NCBI GenBank assembly: GCA_018296165.2
Contig: JACKQL020000003.1
Span: 186,001 to 250,000, forward strand
Source of the DNA: Termitomyces sp. T153
Lineage: Eukaryota > Basidiomycota > Agaricomycetes > Agaricales > Lyophyllaceae
Length of the DNA stretch: 64,000 nt
Direction: 5' to 3'
Made by a program: the position numbers and the translations under genes. Below, piece after piece: positions 1-11,250 of this stretch; the stretch's first letter is position 1; the number at the start of each line of letters is the position of its first letter. A model generated the notes under the pieces. It was not told the origin of the DNA. It saw only the letters and a list, made by a program, of their open reading frames with translations, and ran no database searches.

Positions 1-705
1 AGCCCTGCACTTACTGACAAACTTAAACAGACAACTCCCTGCACTGGTCATCATTGGCAGTGATAGCCAGGCCCTGCTGAGGGCCCTATCAAATCAGCAC
101 TCTCACCCTGCTCACTACCTCCTAGACATTGTCCACACCCCAGCCAAATGCATACACACCAAACAGGACAAGATAATTAGGGCTCAGGAATGTTGGAGGG
201 CCACAAGCCAGGATAGCTCCTAGACTAACCATATCTGGAGCATCATTGACCTGCAGATATACTGGACACTGGGCCACAAAGGATCCACACCCAATAAGAG
301 AGCAGATGAGCTTGTGAAAATAGCCACTCAAGGCACCAGCAGCAATGCAAAATCCCTACCAATTGCCCTTCACTATGCCCTCCTCCTCTCCAGTATCAGC
401 ATGACATGCCAGCATGCACTCAAAGAACTGCAGGCAGCATGGCAAACACAATGGAAACTCTCTCCTCAATACAAGCAGAGCTACATGATTGACCAGTCCA
501 TCCTGTCCAAGAAATATCTATAGAACCCCTCAACCAATGCCAGCCCTCCCTTCTAATCCAGCTCAGGACTCACTATATTGCCCTCAACCAGTACCTGTTC
601 TACATCAGACACTCCAAAATGCCAGTGTGCCCCCACTACAGCAACCTCACAATTGAAACAGGTCCACCACCTCCTCTTTGAATAATGACAGTATCAGTTC
701 AAGAA
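1..705 (+). mobile_element. 3' end of a non-LTR retrotransposon (LINE): RNase H and C-terminal zinc knuckle
   Basis: Reading from base 2, the sequence encodes the end of a LINE polyprotein. An RNase H segment is visible, with GSDSQALLRAL early and WTLGHKGSTPNKRADELVK at about 268-325, the part of RNase H that carries the last catalytic Asp. Further on, in the +1 frame at about 555-660, the segment LRTHYIALNQYLFYIRHSKM leads into a CPHYSN cysteine motif that ends in a different frame with VHHLLFE; this is the zinc-knuckle tail typical of fungal LINEs with RNase H. Stops at 221-223 and 521-523 and a frameshift near 655 show the copy is dead. The 5' part lies outside the window. CpG is almost absent. 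Confidence 0.75.
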
Positions 706-1105
706 ACATTGTTACCTGCAGCAGAAATTGCAATGTAAAGCTGAGTCCATGTCTTGCCTCCTTAATAAAATGAATTGGGCAAGTAGTGAGGGAGGTTTGC
801 CCAGGGCTAATTTGGGCTTAGATCAGTTCACTGTTACATTGTCTCACACCCTCATTCCCTTCACATTTTCATGTCATTGTCCTCATTGCTTTGCTTTTAC
901 ATATAAACTAGTGGGTGGAGTCTGTGAATGCTAGCCATCTCACACTGCACTCACAGGTAAGCCTTACTTACTCCACTCCCATCATTGTCTCACACTGTGC
1001 TCACAGCACAAGATTGATTAGGTCTCACCCACATTATATCACACATTTTTTGCTTTACATGTCTAGCCTGATCTAATCCATTTCTTCTACCTCTTAATTC
1101 TGTAC
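706..1105. other. spacer between LINE end and DIRS-like element, no gene seen
   Basis: AT- and TG/CA-rich sequence with no convincing ORF. It probably holds the LINE 3' untranslated region and the 5' terminal region of the following DIRS-like element. I could not define terminal repeats. Confidence 0.4.
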
Positions 1106-2070
1106 ATGCCCCCACAGCCCCAGAGAGGTCCCAACAGTTGCTTTGTCAGCCCAAACCCTACTGCTTCTGCCTTCTCTCATTCCATGCAGACTGACACCTC
1201 TGTCATACCTAAGGAACTTGTGGAGCCCCATGATTCTCATAGGGAACTTTGTGAATCCCAACAATCATTGCAAGAAATGATGACTGAACTCCTTGCCAAG
1301 ATGGGCTCCCAGCCAGTTCCTTCTCCCCCTGCTGATGCAGTTGTGCCAGCAGCAGGAAATGCAACTCTGAGCAATGTGTTCATCCCTCCAATTGCAGGAC
1401 TTGAAATACATGGTATGTCACCAACTTTGATCACTCCCCCCTTCTCTTTCTGTACCCTGTTCCCTGATGTCAACACAACTGTGCTCATGGCTATCATCTC
1501 ACACAAATTCAGGGTGGCCAATCTCTACAAACTCAGTCTCACAAGCTGCACAAGGAGAAGGCTTACACTTTTAATGGCACTACAAACCAATTTGAGGTCA
1601 GCTACTGAGCAGCCAAGGAATACAAGACACCATTCTCTATCATAGTCCCCCTCCTCACATACTTCAACATCCTTGGCATCTATGTAAACAACTCCACAGC
1701 CACAAGGGGCTTCAACATTTATGTGTCCTTGCTGGTGAAGCTCATGGCAGAATACAAGTGGCCAGCCATCTAGGAGTACTATTCTGTGCTCTTCAATTGG
1801 CATCATGCAGAAATGGCAGTGGGAGACTACTTGCAGTGGGCTTGTCATGACAACAACCTCATTTTAGAACATGTATACAATCACCACAAACCCACTCCAT
1901 CTAATCATTTGAAGAGCTCCACCTGGGCTCCTTCTAACCCTGGGGAAGCATGCCATAAGTACAATGATGGCAAATGCATGTCTAATCCATGCTCATAGAG
2001 ATGATCACACACCTGCTCAATGTGCAGAAAGTCTGACCACAGAAAGCACCAGCACAAAGACTAGGCCCTC
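1106..2070 (+). pseudogene. DIRS-like gag relic
   Basis: A 179-codon open segment beginning with methionine at 1106 is rich in Pro, Ser and Gln. After several frame changes it is followed by a cysteine-rich end at about 1945-2035: CHKYNDGKCMSNPC, then an HTCSMC stretch. This looks like the single zinc-finger-like C terminus of gag proteins in fungal DIRS elements. In-frame stops at about 1996-2005 interrupt the cysteine cluster. Its place directly upstream of the reverse transcriptase supports the call; the assignment rests on pattern, not on alignment. Confidence 0.5.
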
Positions 2071-2249
2071 AGCTGGGCAAGCCACAGTTCTTGCACTCAT
2101 TTATCTTGCTCAGGCCACACCTTAGGCACACCAATCTTGGTTTCTGGATTTATTGCTTTAGACCCCCTCAATACTTCTCTCCCCATCTCTCCCCCCATCT
2201 CAACACCTCCCCTTGGGCCAACCACCCCCTCCTCTATACCATGCACCTG

Positions 2250-3840
2250 ACTCATGTCACATTGACACTCAAAGAGCATGCATGGGCTCACTATCTACAG
2301 GACTATCCTGATTGCACACTAGTTAATACATTAGTCCAAATAATATGTTTTGTTGCAAGCCTCAGCTTCAATGGTGACAGATCTCTAAGTCAGACATGCA
2401 CAAATCTTAAGACTACCCTCCAGCACCAATCCACTACAGATACCCTATCCAAGGACATAGTGACCCAGATATCCAATGGTCAGACACAAGGCCCATTCAC
2501 CTCACCCCCATTTCCCAACTTTTGAGCTTCACTCATTAGGGCAGCAACTCAAAAGCAATCCTCAAAGATCTGCTGCATCCACCATCTCTCATGGCCTGAG
2601 GGCAGCTCTGTAAACAACAGGATCCCTGACAATGAAGCTTTTATTGAGTATGATATAGTTGACTCTGCAATCTGCAACCTAGTAGCATCTGGACCGGGCT
2701 CCCTGATGCTCAAACTTGACTTGGTATCCACTTTCCATCATATCCCAGTTCATCCAGATAACTGGCTGCTTCTTGGCCTTTGAGTGGCTGGGAAAATTTT
2801 ACTTTGACATTGTTCTTGCATTTGGTGCCTGGTCAGTACTATACATCTTCAACCTCTTCACAGAGGCACTTTACTGGATCCTCCAATGGAACATCCCCAC
2901 ATGAATACAGCATTATCTTGATGACTTCCTGGGCATTTTTCCCCCAATGACCCCCCATCCCCTAGTCCATGATTCCCTCCAGTGGGCTCTGAAACTTGGG
3001 GCTCAACTTGGCCTCTCATTTCAACCCTCCAAGGGTATAGGCCCAGACACAACCATTGAGTTCCTGAGGTTGGATCTTGACTTGGTTGCAATGGAAATCT
3101 GCCTACCTACAGATAAGCTGGCATACCTCAGGGAACTCACTTCTTTCTGGACAACCCAACATAGCTGCATCCACCATGAGCTTGACAAACTCACAGGCTT
3201 CTTGCAGTTTACATTGCAGGTCATTCTAGCAGTGCACACCTTCCTATGGGGCTTATATGACTTTGTGGCATCATTTCCCTCTAACTCCTTCACTACATGC
3301 CATGTCTCCAAACCAGCTTGCTGGGACATACAATGGTAGTACACAATTGCACCCAACTGGAATGGAATTCAACTCATATTACCAACAAGGCCAAGAATTG
3401 ACATTTACATGGATGCTAGTGGAGCTAAAGGCTTGGGAGGGCATTGTGGCTCACTTTGGTTCAGTGCCCACTGCCTATGACAACTCCAACATGAGCATAT
3501 CCAAGTGAAAGACAATTCTTGCAGTTGTGTATGCCATACTTTGCTGGGGAGAATTATTACAGGGATGCCACACTGTCTTCCATATTGACAATGATGCCAT
3601 CTTCAATGCCATTTGCAATCAAACAATCAAATTGCCACCTGCCATGAATCTCATAAAGCATATGATAGCCCTTGCTTGCTGCCTTGACTTCTCCTTCTCT
3701 TCTATTTGGCTCTCTTCCTCTGATAATTCTATTGCTCATGCTGCTTCTTGGTTATCCTTTTCATGCATGTTTGAAATTGCACCTTGGCTTAACAAGAAAT
3801 CAAGCTCAAAGTGCCTCTGGCTTGGTGGTACCTGCAAAAT
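2250..3840 (+). pseudogene. DIRS-like reverse transcriptase and RNase H relic
   Basis: The segment starts with a YPDCTLVNTLVQ-type region, continues through a palm domain with LVASGPGSLMLKLDLVSTFH at about 2690, and reaches the catalytic box HYLDDFL at 2911-2931, intact at the two Asp. The thumb follows (LGAQLGLSFQPSKG, about 2995). RNase H remnants begin near 3400 with IDIYMDASGAKGLGG read across a frameshift. Several stop codons (for example after 2904 and 3340) and frame changes inactivate it. The YLDDF signature and the downstream tyrosine recombinase separate it from gypsy and copia pol. Confidence 0.75.
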
Positions 3841-3929
3841 TGACACTATCCCCAAACTGTGGCATTTTACCTATGGCACAGACTTGCTGCCAGTACTCAT
3901 CAAACCTACTCAACAGGCTAGTGACAATT

Positions 3930-4770
3930 GATCCTATTCATTCAGCTCAACAACCTGTACAATTCCAACAGCTCAATCCTACTCACATCTCAGCCAGCCA
4001 TCCTTGCATGGGTCACAAATCTTGGAGGGCACATGCAGCCCAAAACCATCAAAGCATACCTATCTGCAGTTTGTTCACTCCACATTGATGCTAACCTCCC
4101 ATTCTCAGCAGTTGAGTTGCCACTGGTTCAGTGCCTCATCTGCAGAATCAAACCATATCATAGTAAACAGAACAGGAAGCCTGTCCAACCCATCACCCTC
4201 CCCATCCTCACTACTCTTCTCAGCTAGCTCAAACTAGGGGTTACTCTAGGCCACACTGCCATCCATGCAGCCTGCTGCCTAGCTTACTCAGCACTCCTTT
4301 GCAGTAGGGAATTCACAGTGGGAAAAGGTGGGAAGTACAGCCCAAGTCTCAACCTCTCTAGGAAATGCATCAAATTCCTTCCCAACTTGATAAATGCCTT
4401 GCATGCCAGGCTTACCCTCCCCACCTCTAAAATAGACCCTTCTTGTAAAGGTGTTACAATCACCATCTCCTTGGCACCTGGCTGCCCTACATGTCCCATT
4501 GCCACCCTCAAGGCCCTCTTTGCAGAATCCCCTCAAGATGGCAATGCACCCCTCTTTGGGTAACCCAACCACAAAGCATTGTCTTACAACTACTTCATCA
4601 AATCAATTAGGGAAGCACTTTAAGCTGTATGCTGATCACAGCTTCCACTACAGCACTGCCTCTGCAGCTGCAGCCATAAGGTACTCTGACTATAAAATAC
4701 AACTCCTAAAGAGGTGGTGTAGTGACTCATATAATCTTTATATTGAAAATGACCTAATTCACATACTGCA
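3930..4770 (+). pseudogene. DIRS-like tyrosine recombinase relic
   Basis: An N-terminal SAM-like core-binding part is visible (AWVTNLGGHMQPKTIKAYLS, about 4010-4068). The catalytic domain ends at about 4620-4750 with HSFHYSTASAAAAIRYSDY, KIQLLKRWCSDSYNLYIE. In this family the His-x-x-Arg box, the second catalytic His/Trp and the nucleophilic Tyr occupy these positions. Here the box reads HSFH, so the Arg has become His, which is a CGC to CAC change expected from CpG decay, while RW and the terminal Tyr remain. Stops near 4228 and 4561 also break it. It is inactive. Confidence 0.75.
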
Positions 4771-4857
4771 TCTCTCCTCTCTCCTTCACATGGCCTATCC
4801 TCATTTTGTCCCTTTTGAGCCTCTGGCCCTTCAAGACTTCACAGTTATGGCTTGATT

Positions 4858-5440
4858 TCAGCTCCTCTCTCCCTTAGGAGGGGAGATCCAGTACTTGAGA
4901 ACTCTGGACTCAAGAATAAAATTCTTCTTGCAACTTACCAGCTGATCCATCTCTTGCCCAAGCTTATTTTCCACTCCCTCTCTCTGATTCAACTTCACAC
5001 CCCCTATCAGCAGCACTGAATTAACCAATGCCTTCAAACCCCTCTTCAGATACATTGATGCAACAAAGTGCCTCAAGCATATCATGGACCCTGGATATTC
5101 CACTATGGCTGCAAGGCCCCAATAGGCCTCTGACCCCTAAATTCTCTATTATTCCATCTTACACACACCTCATCTAATGTCAGCACTGGTTCTCCCCCCT
5201 TCCCCACCTCCACCTTACATACTTTCCTCTTGGGTTGGGCTCAACACCAAGTTGCTCAGCCCTGCCACCCACTCCTTGCAAGTGGCATATCATAGCACTC
5301 CACATAACAAGCAATGTATGTTGGCCTCAGAGTAGTACTAGGAGAGCATGGTCTAAAACGGTCTTGGATAGGCTGACCCATCTTATCTACATATGTAGGG
5401 GGATGGAGTATTCCATAGCTCTTGTAGCACTTCATACCAA
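4858..5440. other. no gene recognised; probable 3' terminal region of the DIRS-like element
   Basis: CpG-poor sequence with only short chance ORFs. It begins right after the recombinase relic and ends at a minus-strand copia relic. The boundary between the two elements cannot be placed. Confidence 0.35.
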
Positions 5441-6660
5441 CCTCCATACTACTGCACAACATGGCATGCTGAGCTGTGCATGTAATAAATTTTAATTTGA
5501 AAAAAAATGTGCTTGTTGTGTGCATGTAATGTTGGGTCTTCAGAAAGATTAATGGCAGCATTATTGTTGCAGAGTATTGGCATGGGATTTGACACTGCAA
5601 TGTTGTGGTCAACACCTCTGAGTAAAGAATGTAACCACATGCATTCTTGAATGCTCTCAAAGGCAGCCATATATTTGGCCTTGCACAATGATGCTGCCAT
5701 GGTCTTCTGCTTTTTGGCCACCTAGGAGACCACTCCAGAGCCAAGGCTCCAAGCATATCTGCTAATACTGCATCTTGTGTCTAGACAGTTAGTCCAGTCA
5801 GAGTCAGTGAAGCCAATGAGGTTGATTCAATTATTTTTATTACTAAGGGTTAGCTTTAAGTTTCTAGTTCCCTTGAGGTAGTGTACAAGTTGTGTTGTTG
5901 CATGCCAGTGAATCATGGAGTAGCCATCTACATGTGGAGTGAGCTGTTAGATAGTGTACACAATACAGGGTGAGTGGATATGGCAATGTATAGGAGGCAT
6001 CTGACTAGCAATAGATACAGAGTCCACTGGAAAACAGCCTGTTCATCAGGCAAAATAATTGAGTGGTCCACATGTTGCAGCTTTAGACTGGATTTCATAG
6101 GCAGGGACAGCAGTGTTACATTCTTTTGACTGAATTGTGTAATAATTTTATCAATCAGTGCTGTCTGAGATAGATGTACTAGGGACTTATTGGAATTCCA
6201 TTTGACTGCTATGCCCACAATAAATTTAGGTATGCCAAGGTTGGTGATAGTCCACACTGTGTGCATCTGATCTTTGAATTGGTTGTTTTCCCTTTTGTGG
6301 CTCACAATCAATAGATAATTATCAACATGAAGAGTGGCTATAGTGGTTTCTGAGTCAGTTTTCCTGGAGTAAATGCATGACTCACATGCAAGACATGTAA
6401 ATCCCCATGAAATCATTTTGTCATTCACAGTGTGATTCCATATTCTCCTCACCTGTTTCATGCTGTATAGTCTGTGGAGTAAAGACCATACCCACTCCTC
6501 CTTTCCTGGTTCTGCAAATTTCTCTGTTTGCTGCATGTATTGAACTTCATCTTCTAGAAGTAGGCCATACAAGAATGTGGTTTTGATGTTGATCTGCATA
6601 GCATCCCATCCTTTTGCTATGGCAAGGTGTAGTAGGACCCTTCCAGAAGGTGTCCTTGTA
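5440..6660 (-). pseudogene. Ty1/copia pol fragment (reverse transcriptase and RNase H), minus strand
   Basis: Read on the minus strand from 6655, the segment gives LAIAKGWDAMQINIKTTFLY, then EDEVQYMQQ, RLYSMKQVRRIWN, a box LHVDNYLLI where copia elements have VDD (second Asp now Asn), GIPKFIVGIAVKWN and LPMKSSLKLQ. RNase H follows at 5449-5721 with MAKKQKTMAASLCKAKYMAA and LCNNNAAINLSEDPTLHAHN. Many Arg codons have become Cys, His or Gln. The 5' half (gag, protease, integrase) is missing because another copia fragment in the opposite direction starts at about 6672. Confidence 0.85.
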
Positions 6661-6671
6661 CCAGAAGGATG

Positions 6672-7900
6672 TTGCTAGAAGCTAAAACAATTGCTCTATG
6701 GAATCAAGCAAGCAGGAAGGAGGACCTAGAACTTGACATTGGACAAGAAGTTATGAACTCTTAGTTTCACATGCCTGAATGCAGAGACTTGCCTTTACAT
6801 TTATAGAGAAGGTGAAAGGATATGTTTCCTTGTGATCTATATTAATGACTTCATCCTCACAGTGAACTCATGCCCCTTCATGGATTCCATTAAGAAGAAG
6901 CTGTCCAAAGCCTTCAAAATGCAAGATTTAGGAGCAGCAACATATATACTGGGCATCAAAATCAGATGTGATTGCCCAAACTGCTTAATTTACATATTGC
7001 AGGAGCAATACATAAAATATGTGGTTGAACATTGTGGCATGGAGGGTTCAAAACCTACTTAGACTCCTATGGCTTCAAGTTCAAGACTCACTGTCAACAA
7101 TTCTGAAGATAACACCATGATTTTCAAAACCAAAATTGAAAGCAAGCAGCTATTCTATTCTGTTGTCATGACCTCCTTGATGTACACAATGATGGGCACA
7201 TGACCAGACATAGCCTACACAGTTGGGGTGCTCAGCCATCTCAACTCAAGCCCAAAGCACCACCATTGGATCACAGCTAAAAGAATCCTGTGGTACCTCA
7301 ATACAACCAGTAAAATAGAACTGAAGTTTGACAGAAATGATGTGGGCATGGATATGTTGTTTCATGGTTATTCTGACACAGATTGGTCTGGGGACCCTAA
7401 TACTTCAAGGTCCACTTCTAGGTACATCTTCATCTCCACCCAAGGGGCCATTGGTTGGGCAAGTAAATGCCAGACAATAGTGTCACTATTATCCACAGAA
7501 TCAGAATATATAGGGCTGTGCTATGCTGGACAGCATCTAGCCTGGTTGCAACATTTCTTCAAAGATATCAGATACTCACAATGCAAGCCATATAAGCTTC
7601 TGTGCAACAACCAGGCTGCAATCATTCTCACAAAGGAAGCTCAATATTGTTCCTGAACAAAACACATCCAACAAAAGTACCACTACCTTTGAGACAATCT
7701 TGTGTCCAAGGGACAAGCTGTCATTTGCTATGTACCAATGGAAGACATGGTAGCTGATATATTCACAAAGGCATTAGGATGCAAAAAATACTGGAAATTT
7801 ACAAAAGCAATGGGATTGTGGCTCCACACAAGTGGGAGTGTCAAAGGGTAGAACTTGTGGGTGCTTGATGCACCTTCATTACTATGTCACATGTGTTTTC
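6672..7900 (+). pseudogene. Ty1/copia pol 3' fragment with start of its 3' LTR, plus strand
   Basis: The reading starts inside the reverse transcriptase (LKQLLYGIKQAGR, about 6680), passes a box VIYINDFIL at 6826-6852 where VDD is expected, then LGAATYILGIKIR and, after several stops, an RNase H of 7228-7656 (TAKRILWYLNTTSKIELKFD; SKCQTIVSLLSTESEYIGL). It ends with MEDMVADIFTKALG at about 7738 and a stop near 7850. The purine-rich GTGGGAG at about 7830 is followed by TGTCAAAG, which may be the start of the 3' LTR; that LTR is cut at 7900 by the gypsy LTR. The 5' part is absent. Confidence 0.8.
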
Positions 7901-8116
7901 TGTAATGCAAGGCTGCCTAATAAGGCAGATGTTGAGTCACACAAGTTTAGAGTCTTCATGAGTGAACTGAAGTAAGTTCTAGGATTATGAAAAAGCTAAC
8001 TACTCTAGCACATCTTTGTAGGTATATATAGGTAGATCAAAGGTTATGTAAGTATAATGAAATATCAAATGAGATAATGAGGGTAACTGATAAGAGTTCA
8101 TCATAATTCCCTTACA
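7901..8116 (-). repeat. gypsy-type LTR (copy A), 216 bp
   Basis: This copy is about 88 percent identical by eye to bases 31317-31533, and both start TGTAAT and end CTTACA on the plus strand. Read on the minus strand it begins TGTAAGGG and carries a TATATATA box (8023-8030), as a promoter-bearing LTR would. On the inner side (8117 on) the minus strand reads GGAGGGTGTA just before the LTR, which looks like a polypurine tract. That makes this the 3' LTR of a minus-strand gypsy element, possibly the one whose 5' LTR is at 31.3 kb. Confidence 0.75.
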
Positions 8117-8261
8117 TACACCCTCCAGATGAGTGTAAGTGGTTCTGGAACTCAGCTCCTAGTTGAAATAGCAGGAAATGATATGAGATTTAAGAGAGTG
8201 ACTTGGGTCAGCATGATCAGTTAAGGAGAGTTGGGAGTTGGATAGAAGAAGCATGTTTTGT

Positions 8262-9105
8262 TCAGTTGGAGAAGACGAAATTGTTTAAGAAATCTTCTTC
8301 TTCTTCTGGGTTCATGGCTACATCAACATTGGCTGAGGTGCCCAAGGCTGGTTGGTGACCCCCTAAATTAGAAGACTCTGCTATTAGCTGCCCCTCTGGA
8401 CCAGGGACAGGGGTTTGATGGGGATAGATACAAGCATCAGGGAACCCTTCAGTTTTGCCTCCCACCAATGCAATGGGATTGCTGAATTGTAGAGGGTCTC
8501 CCAGCAGGAGAGGAGGTGGCTGGGCAATGGGCTCTGGAGGGTAAGAGAGGTGTTATGGGTGTAGTCAACTTCTGAGCCAGGGTTGGTCTGACTTTATAAC
8601 TTTGATCAAAGTAAGTGGTTAGTTGGTCATCATACAGGTGAGATCCAAAGTAATCATCATTCTCCAGCTAAGTCCCAGCCAGTTCTTCTTTACAATGTTG
8701 AAGGTACTCATTCTTTTGATAGATGTCATTGAAAGAGCAATCAAGATCAACTTGAATTAATCCCAGCTTGTGCCTGTCAATGTTCCTATAGGGGGTAAGT
8801 ATTCCAAGCAGAACTAGTTCTTGGTACCAATTCCTGTCAAAGAACTGAGTATGTATGGAACAGGAGAGTATGCAATGCTGAGGTATGATTCACTGCTTGG
8901 TCTGGGGGTTGTATTCTGTGAGCCAATAAGGGTATTCCTCTTGGGATATGGCATTAAAGAGCCTGGAAAAGGGGTAGTATCCCATTAGCAGCTTTAGTCC
9001 AGCCCTGCAATCTGCCAGAGTTGCTATAGCAACATTGCTGAACTGCAGATACAGTGCCACATAGAGACATACACATGTAGTATGTCCTACATTATAGTGG
9101 AGCAT
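8262..9105 (-). pseudogene. unidentified protein relic, minus strand
   Basis: Read from 9105 downwards, an open stretch includes CRAGLKLLMGYYPFSRLFNA and EEYPYWLTEYNPQTK. After a stop at about 8890 and frame changes come DRHKLGLIQVDLDCSFNDIY and YLQHCKEELAGTQLEND. A final open piece (8468-8262) ends in an acidic tail, NPEEEEDFLNNFVF. The conserved look over three pieces suggests one ancestral protein of about 280 residues. I do not recognise the family. Its position just inside a putative 3' LTR on the same strand would fit an extra ORF of a gypsy element, but it may be an independent gene. Confidence 0.4.
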
Positions 9106-9909
9106 GCTTTGGATTGTATTCTATGTCACTGGCAGAGTCCACTATAGCATAGTGGAATCCTCACAATGTAGTGTGTTATATGGGTGTCATGGAGGCCATA
9201 CATTGTGCCATACTATACATATCCAGCAGAGTCCCTTGACCAGGATCTGGAGCTGCTAATTACTACTGGGTCCATTGCAATTACATTTGATAGTGACTGG
9301 CCCTGCTTAACACTAAAATCTGCTGGTGTCAGCAGACTGGCAGTGGGTCTAGCTGCCACCACTTATGACAAAATCCACCCTCAGGAATGTATCTGCCCAG
9401 CACCATGAGAAAGCCACTAAGAAGACAAGGGGTAGCCAAAGCCAGTACTACCACTGGCAACAAGCCACTTAAATGAAAAGTGATATGAAGATCAATTTTA
9501 ACTGCAGAAATAACAATCAAGGAGCAGTAGAAACACAGTATTATGCCAGTTGAACAAAATCAATAGAAAACACATCAAATTGGTCATGGTTTTTTTATAT
9601 GCTTGGGAATGCATTAGAATTCTTTATAGAGGATCAGAATTTATATTGGAAGGCATCAATCTTTTTTGGCAGCAAAATCTCATCAAAGCATCAAATTCAA
9701 CCTTCTTTGGCAGCCATACTGCTGTTGGACAGTACACATAAATCAACAGATGCATATGACCCTAATTTTCAAATTCTTGACTTTCAAGTTCTCTTTTGCT
9801 CACCAGCCACCACTCATCTGCTCATTGCTGTCTGCTACACTATGTCTCCATACACTGAGGTCCCTTTCCAATAGCTCTACAACACTGAGACCTCTATGTT
9901 GGTCTCTGC
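9106..9909. other. no gene recognised, ends at the insertion site of the large LTR element
   Basis: CpG-poor sequence with only short chance ORFs. Bases 9905-9909 (TCTGC) are the left target-site duplication of the LTR element that follows. Confidence 0.5.
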
Positions 9910-11115
9910 TGTCAGGTTCTGCTGACCACGGGGGCTCAGCTACACTGAGCAAGTCCTTACTAGGCAGATGTGATTCCCTGCACTGACAACTGGGCGCTTA
10001 TAGAAGTTCTAAACACAGGGGGCTTGTGAGAATAAATAGTGAGAAGTGATCTGAGCAAGTCCAGAGTGGTCTGGAGGAATGTGGAATAAGTTTCAGAGAA
10101 AGGGACAAGCTTGGCAGAGTGTCAGGCATGAGTCTGTAAGTGAGTATTGTGGATGCAGATGAAGCAGAAGTTAGGCAAGAGATGGGAGCAGAAGCTATGC
10201 AGGTAATGGAAGCAGAGGCTACATGAGTAGTGGGAGTGGAGCTGGAGCTTGATGGGGGATCAATGGAGGTTGATGGAGTTTAGAGCTGAGTGTGTAGTGA
10301 GGTCTGGAGTTGGTTTAAAGAATGTGTTGATGTTTGTAATCATAAGTGCAGAGTTCATAAAGGCATTAGAGTTGGAAAAGACTTGAGCACTATAGGTGGA
10401 ATGGATTAAACAAGACGAGACAGAGCTGAACAGAATGAGACAGAGTAGAGATGAGATTGAGATGAGAATGAAAATAGATTGAAGCAGAGATACAAAATGA
10501 TAATGAGAATGATGATAGAATAGAGACAAGACAAGACTGGGAGACTGAGATAAGAGAAATGTAATATAGAACACAAAACATGAGAGAGAAACAATTAGAC
10601 TATAGGTAACATTAAGCAATATCAAGACTGGAGTATAAAGAGCTATTCTACAACTTATACACTGACTACTGGGGAGCTCCAGGGAACATTGGCTGTGGCA
10701 GCGGGGCTCGGTGGAGCTTGGTGGAGTTGACAGGTGTTGATTGTGATCAAAGAGCAGGCTGCATTGATATATTGATGGGATCAGTTGGGAATGCAGGCCA
10801 TCCCGAGGTCATTATAATACTCCGAAGTAGATCAGGGAACTAGGGTGATGGGCTGGTGACATATATTGGAGTTAGAAATGGTGGGGAATGGTTCTAGGGG
10901 CTCAGGAGATTCAGGAGGAACATTGGCAGCTGCAGAGAAGATATTGGAGTTGGCCAGGGAGCCCTCAGAGTTAGCTCAGGAAGCATTGGAGTTAGCTGAA
11001 GTGAGTGCAGTGGATAGACAATGGTTGGGGGAGTTTGATGGGGCATTGAAGGAGGCTCTGGGGGAGCGGGAGGGTTGGAGATGATGTGTGGGGGTCCAGG
11101 AAATGGGTCGTGACA
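9910..11115 (+). repeat. left LTR of the large pol-less element, 1206 bp
   Basis: It matches 16795-17990 over its whole length, with mostly transition differences. It contains a purine-rich stretch at about 10405-10570 built from GAGA/GACA words, and repeated GGAGTTAGCT-like words at about 10945-11010. Open frames on its minus strand (10260-10625) are a low-complexity side effect of the purine tract. Confidence 0.9.
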
Positions 11116-11250
11116 TCACCCCCCCTTCAGCGTCAAGACTTTTAAGATGCAGAGTGCAGGTCAAGAATTGGTGGAGGCATGGAAATCAAAGTCAAGTAAT
11201 ATTGATCAAACTGCAGCAAGTAGCAGTAATGTGGGAGACAAAGTCAAAGC

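Larger units (their letters stand above)
1106..4857 (+). mobile_element. DIRS-like tyrosine-recombinase retrotransposon, decayed
   Basis: Three consecutive pieces on the plus strand occur in the order gag-like, reverse transcriptase plus RNase H, tyrosine recombinase. That order and the use of a tyrosine recombinase instead of a DDE integrase define the DIRS order. The copy is full of stops and frameshifts and is CpG-poor. I did not find the inverted or split direct repeats that end these elements, so the outer limits are those of the coding relics. Confidence 0.75.

Noticed and set aside
10260..10625. Overlapping minus-strand ORFs rich in Leu, Ser, Phe and Ile, repeated at 17147-17481
   Set aside because: They are translations of the purine-rich tract inside the two LTR copies; their repetition is the LTR repetition, not a gene family.
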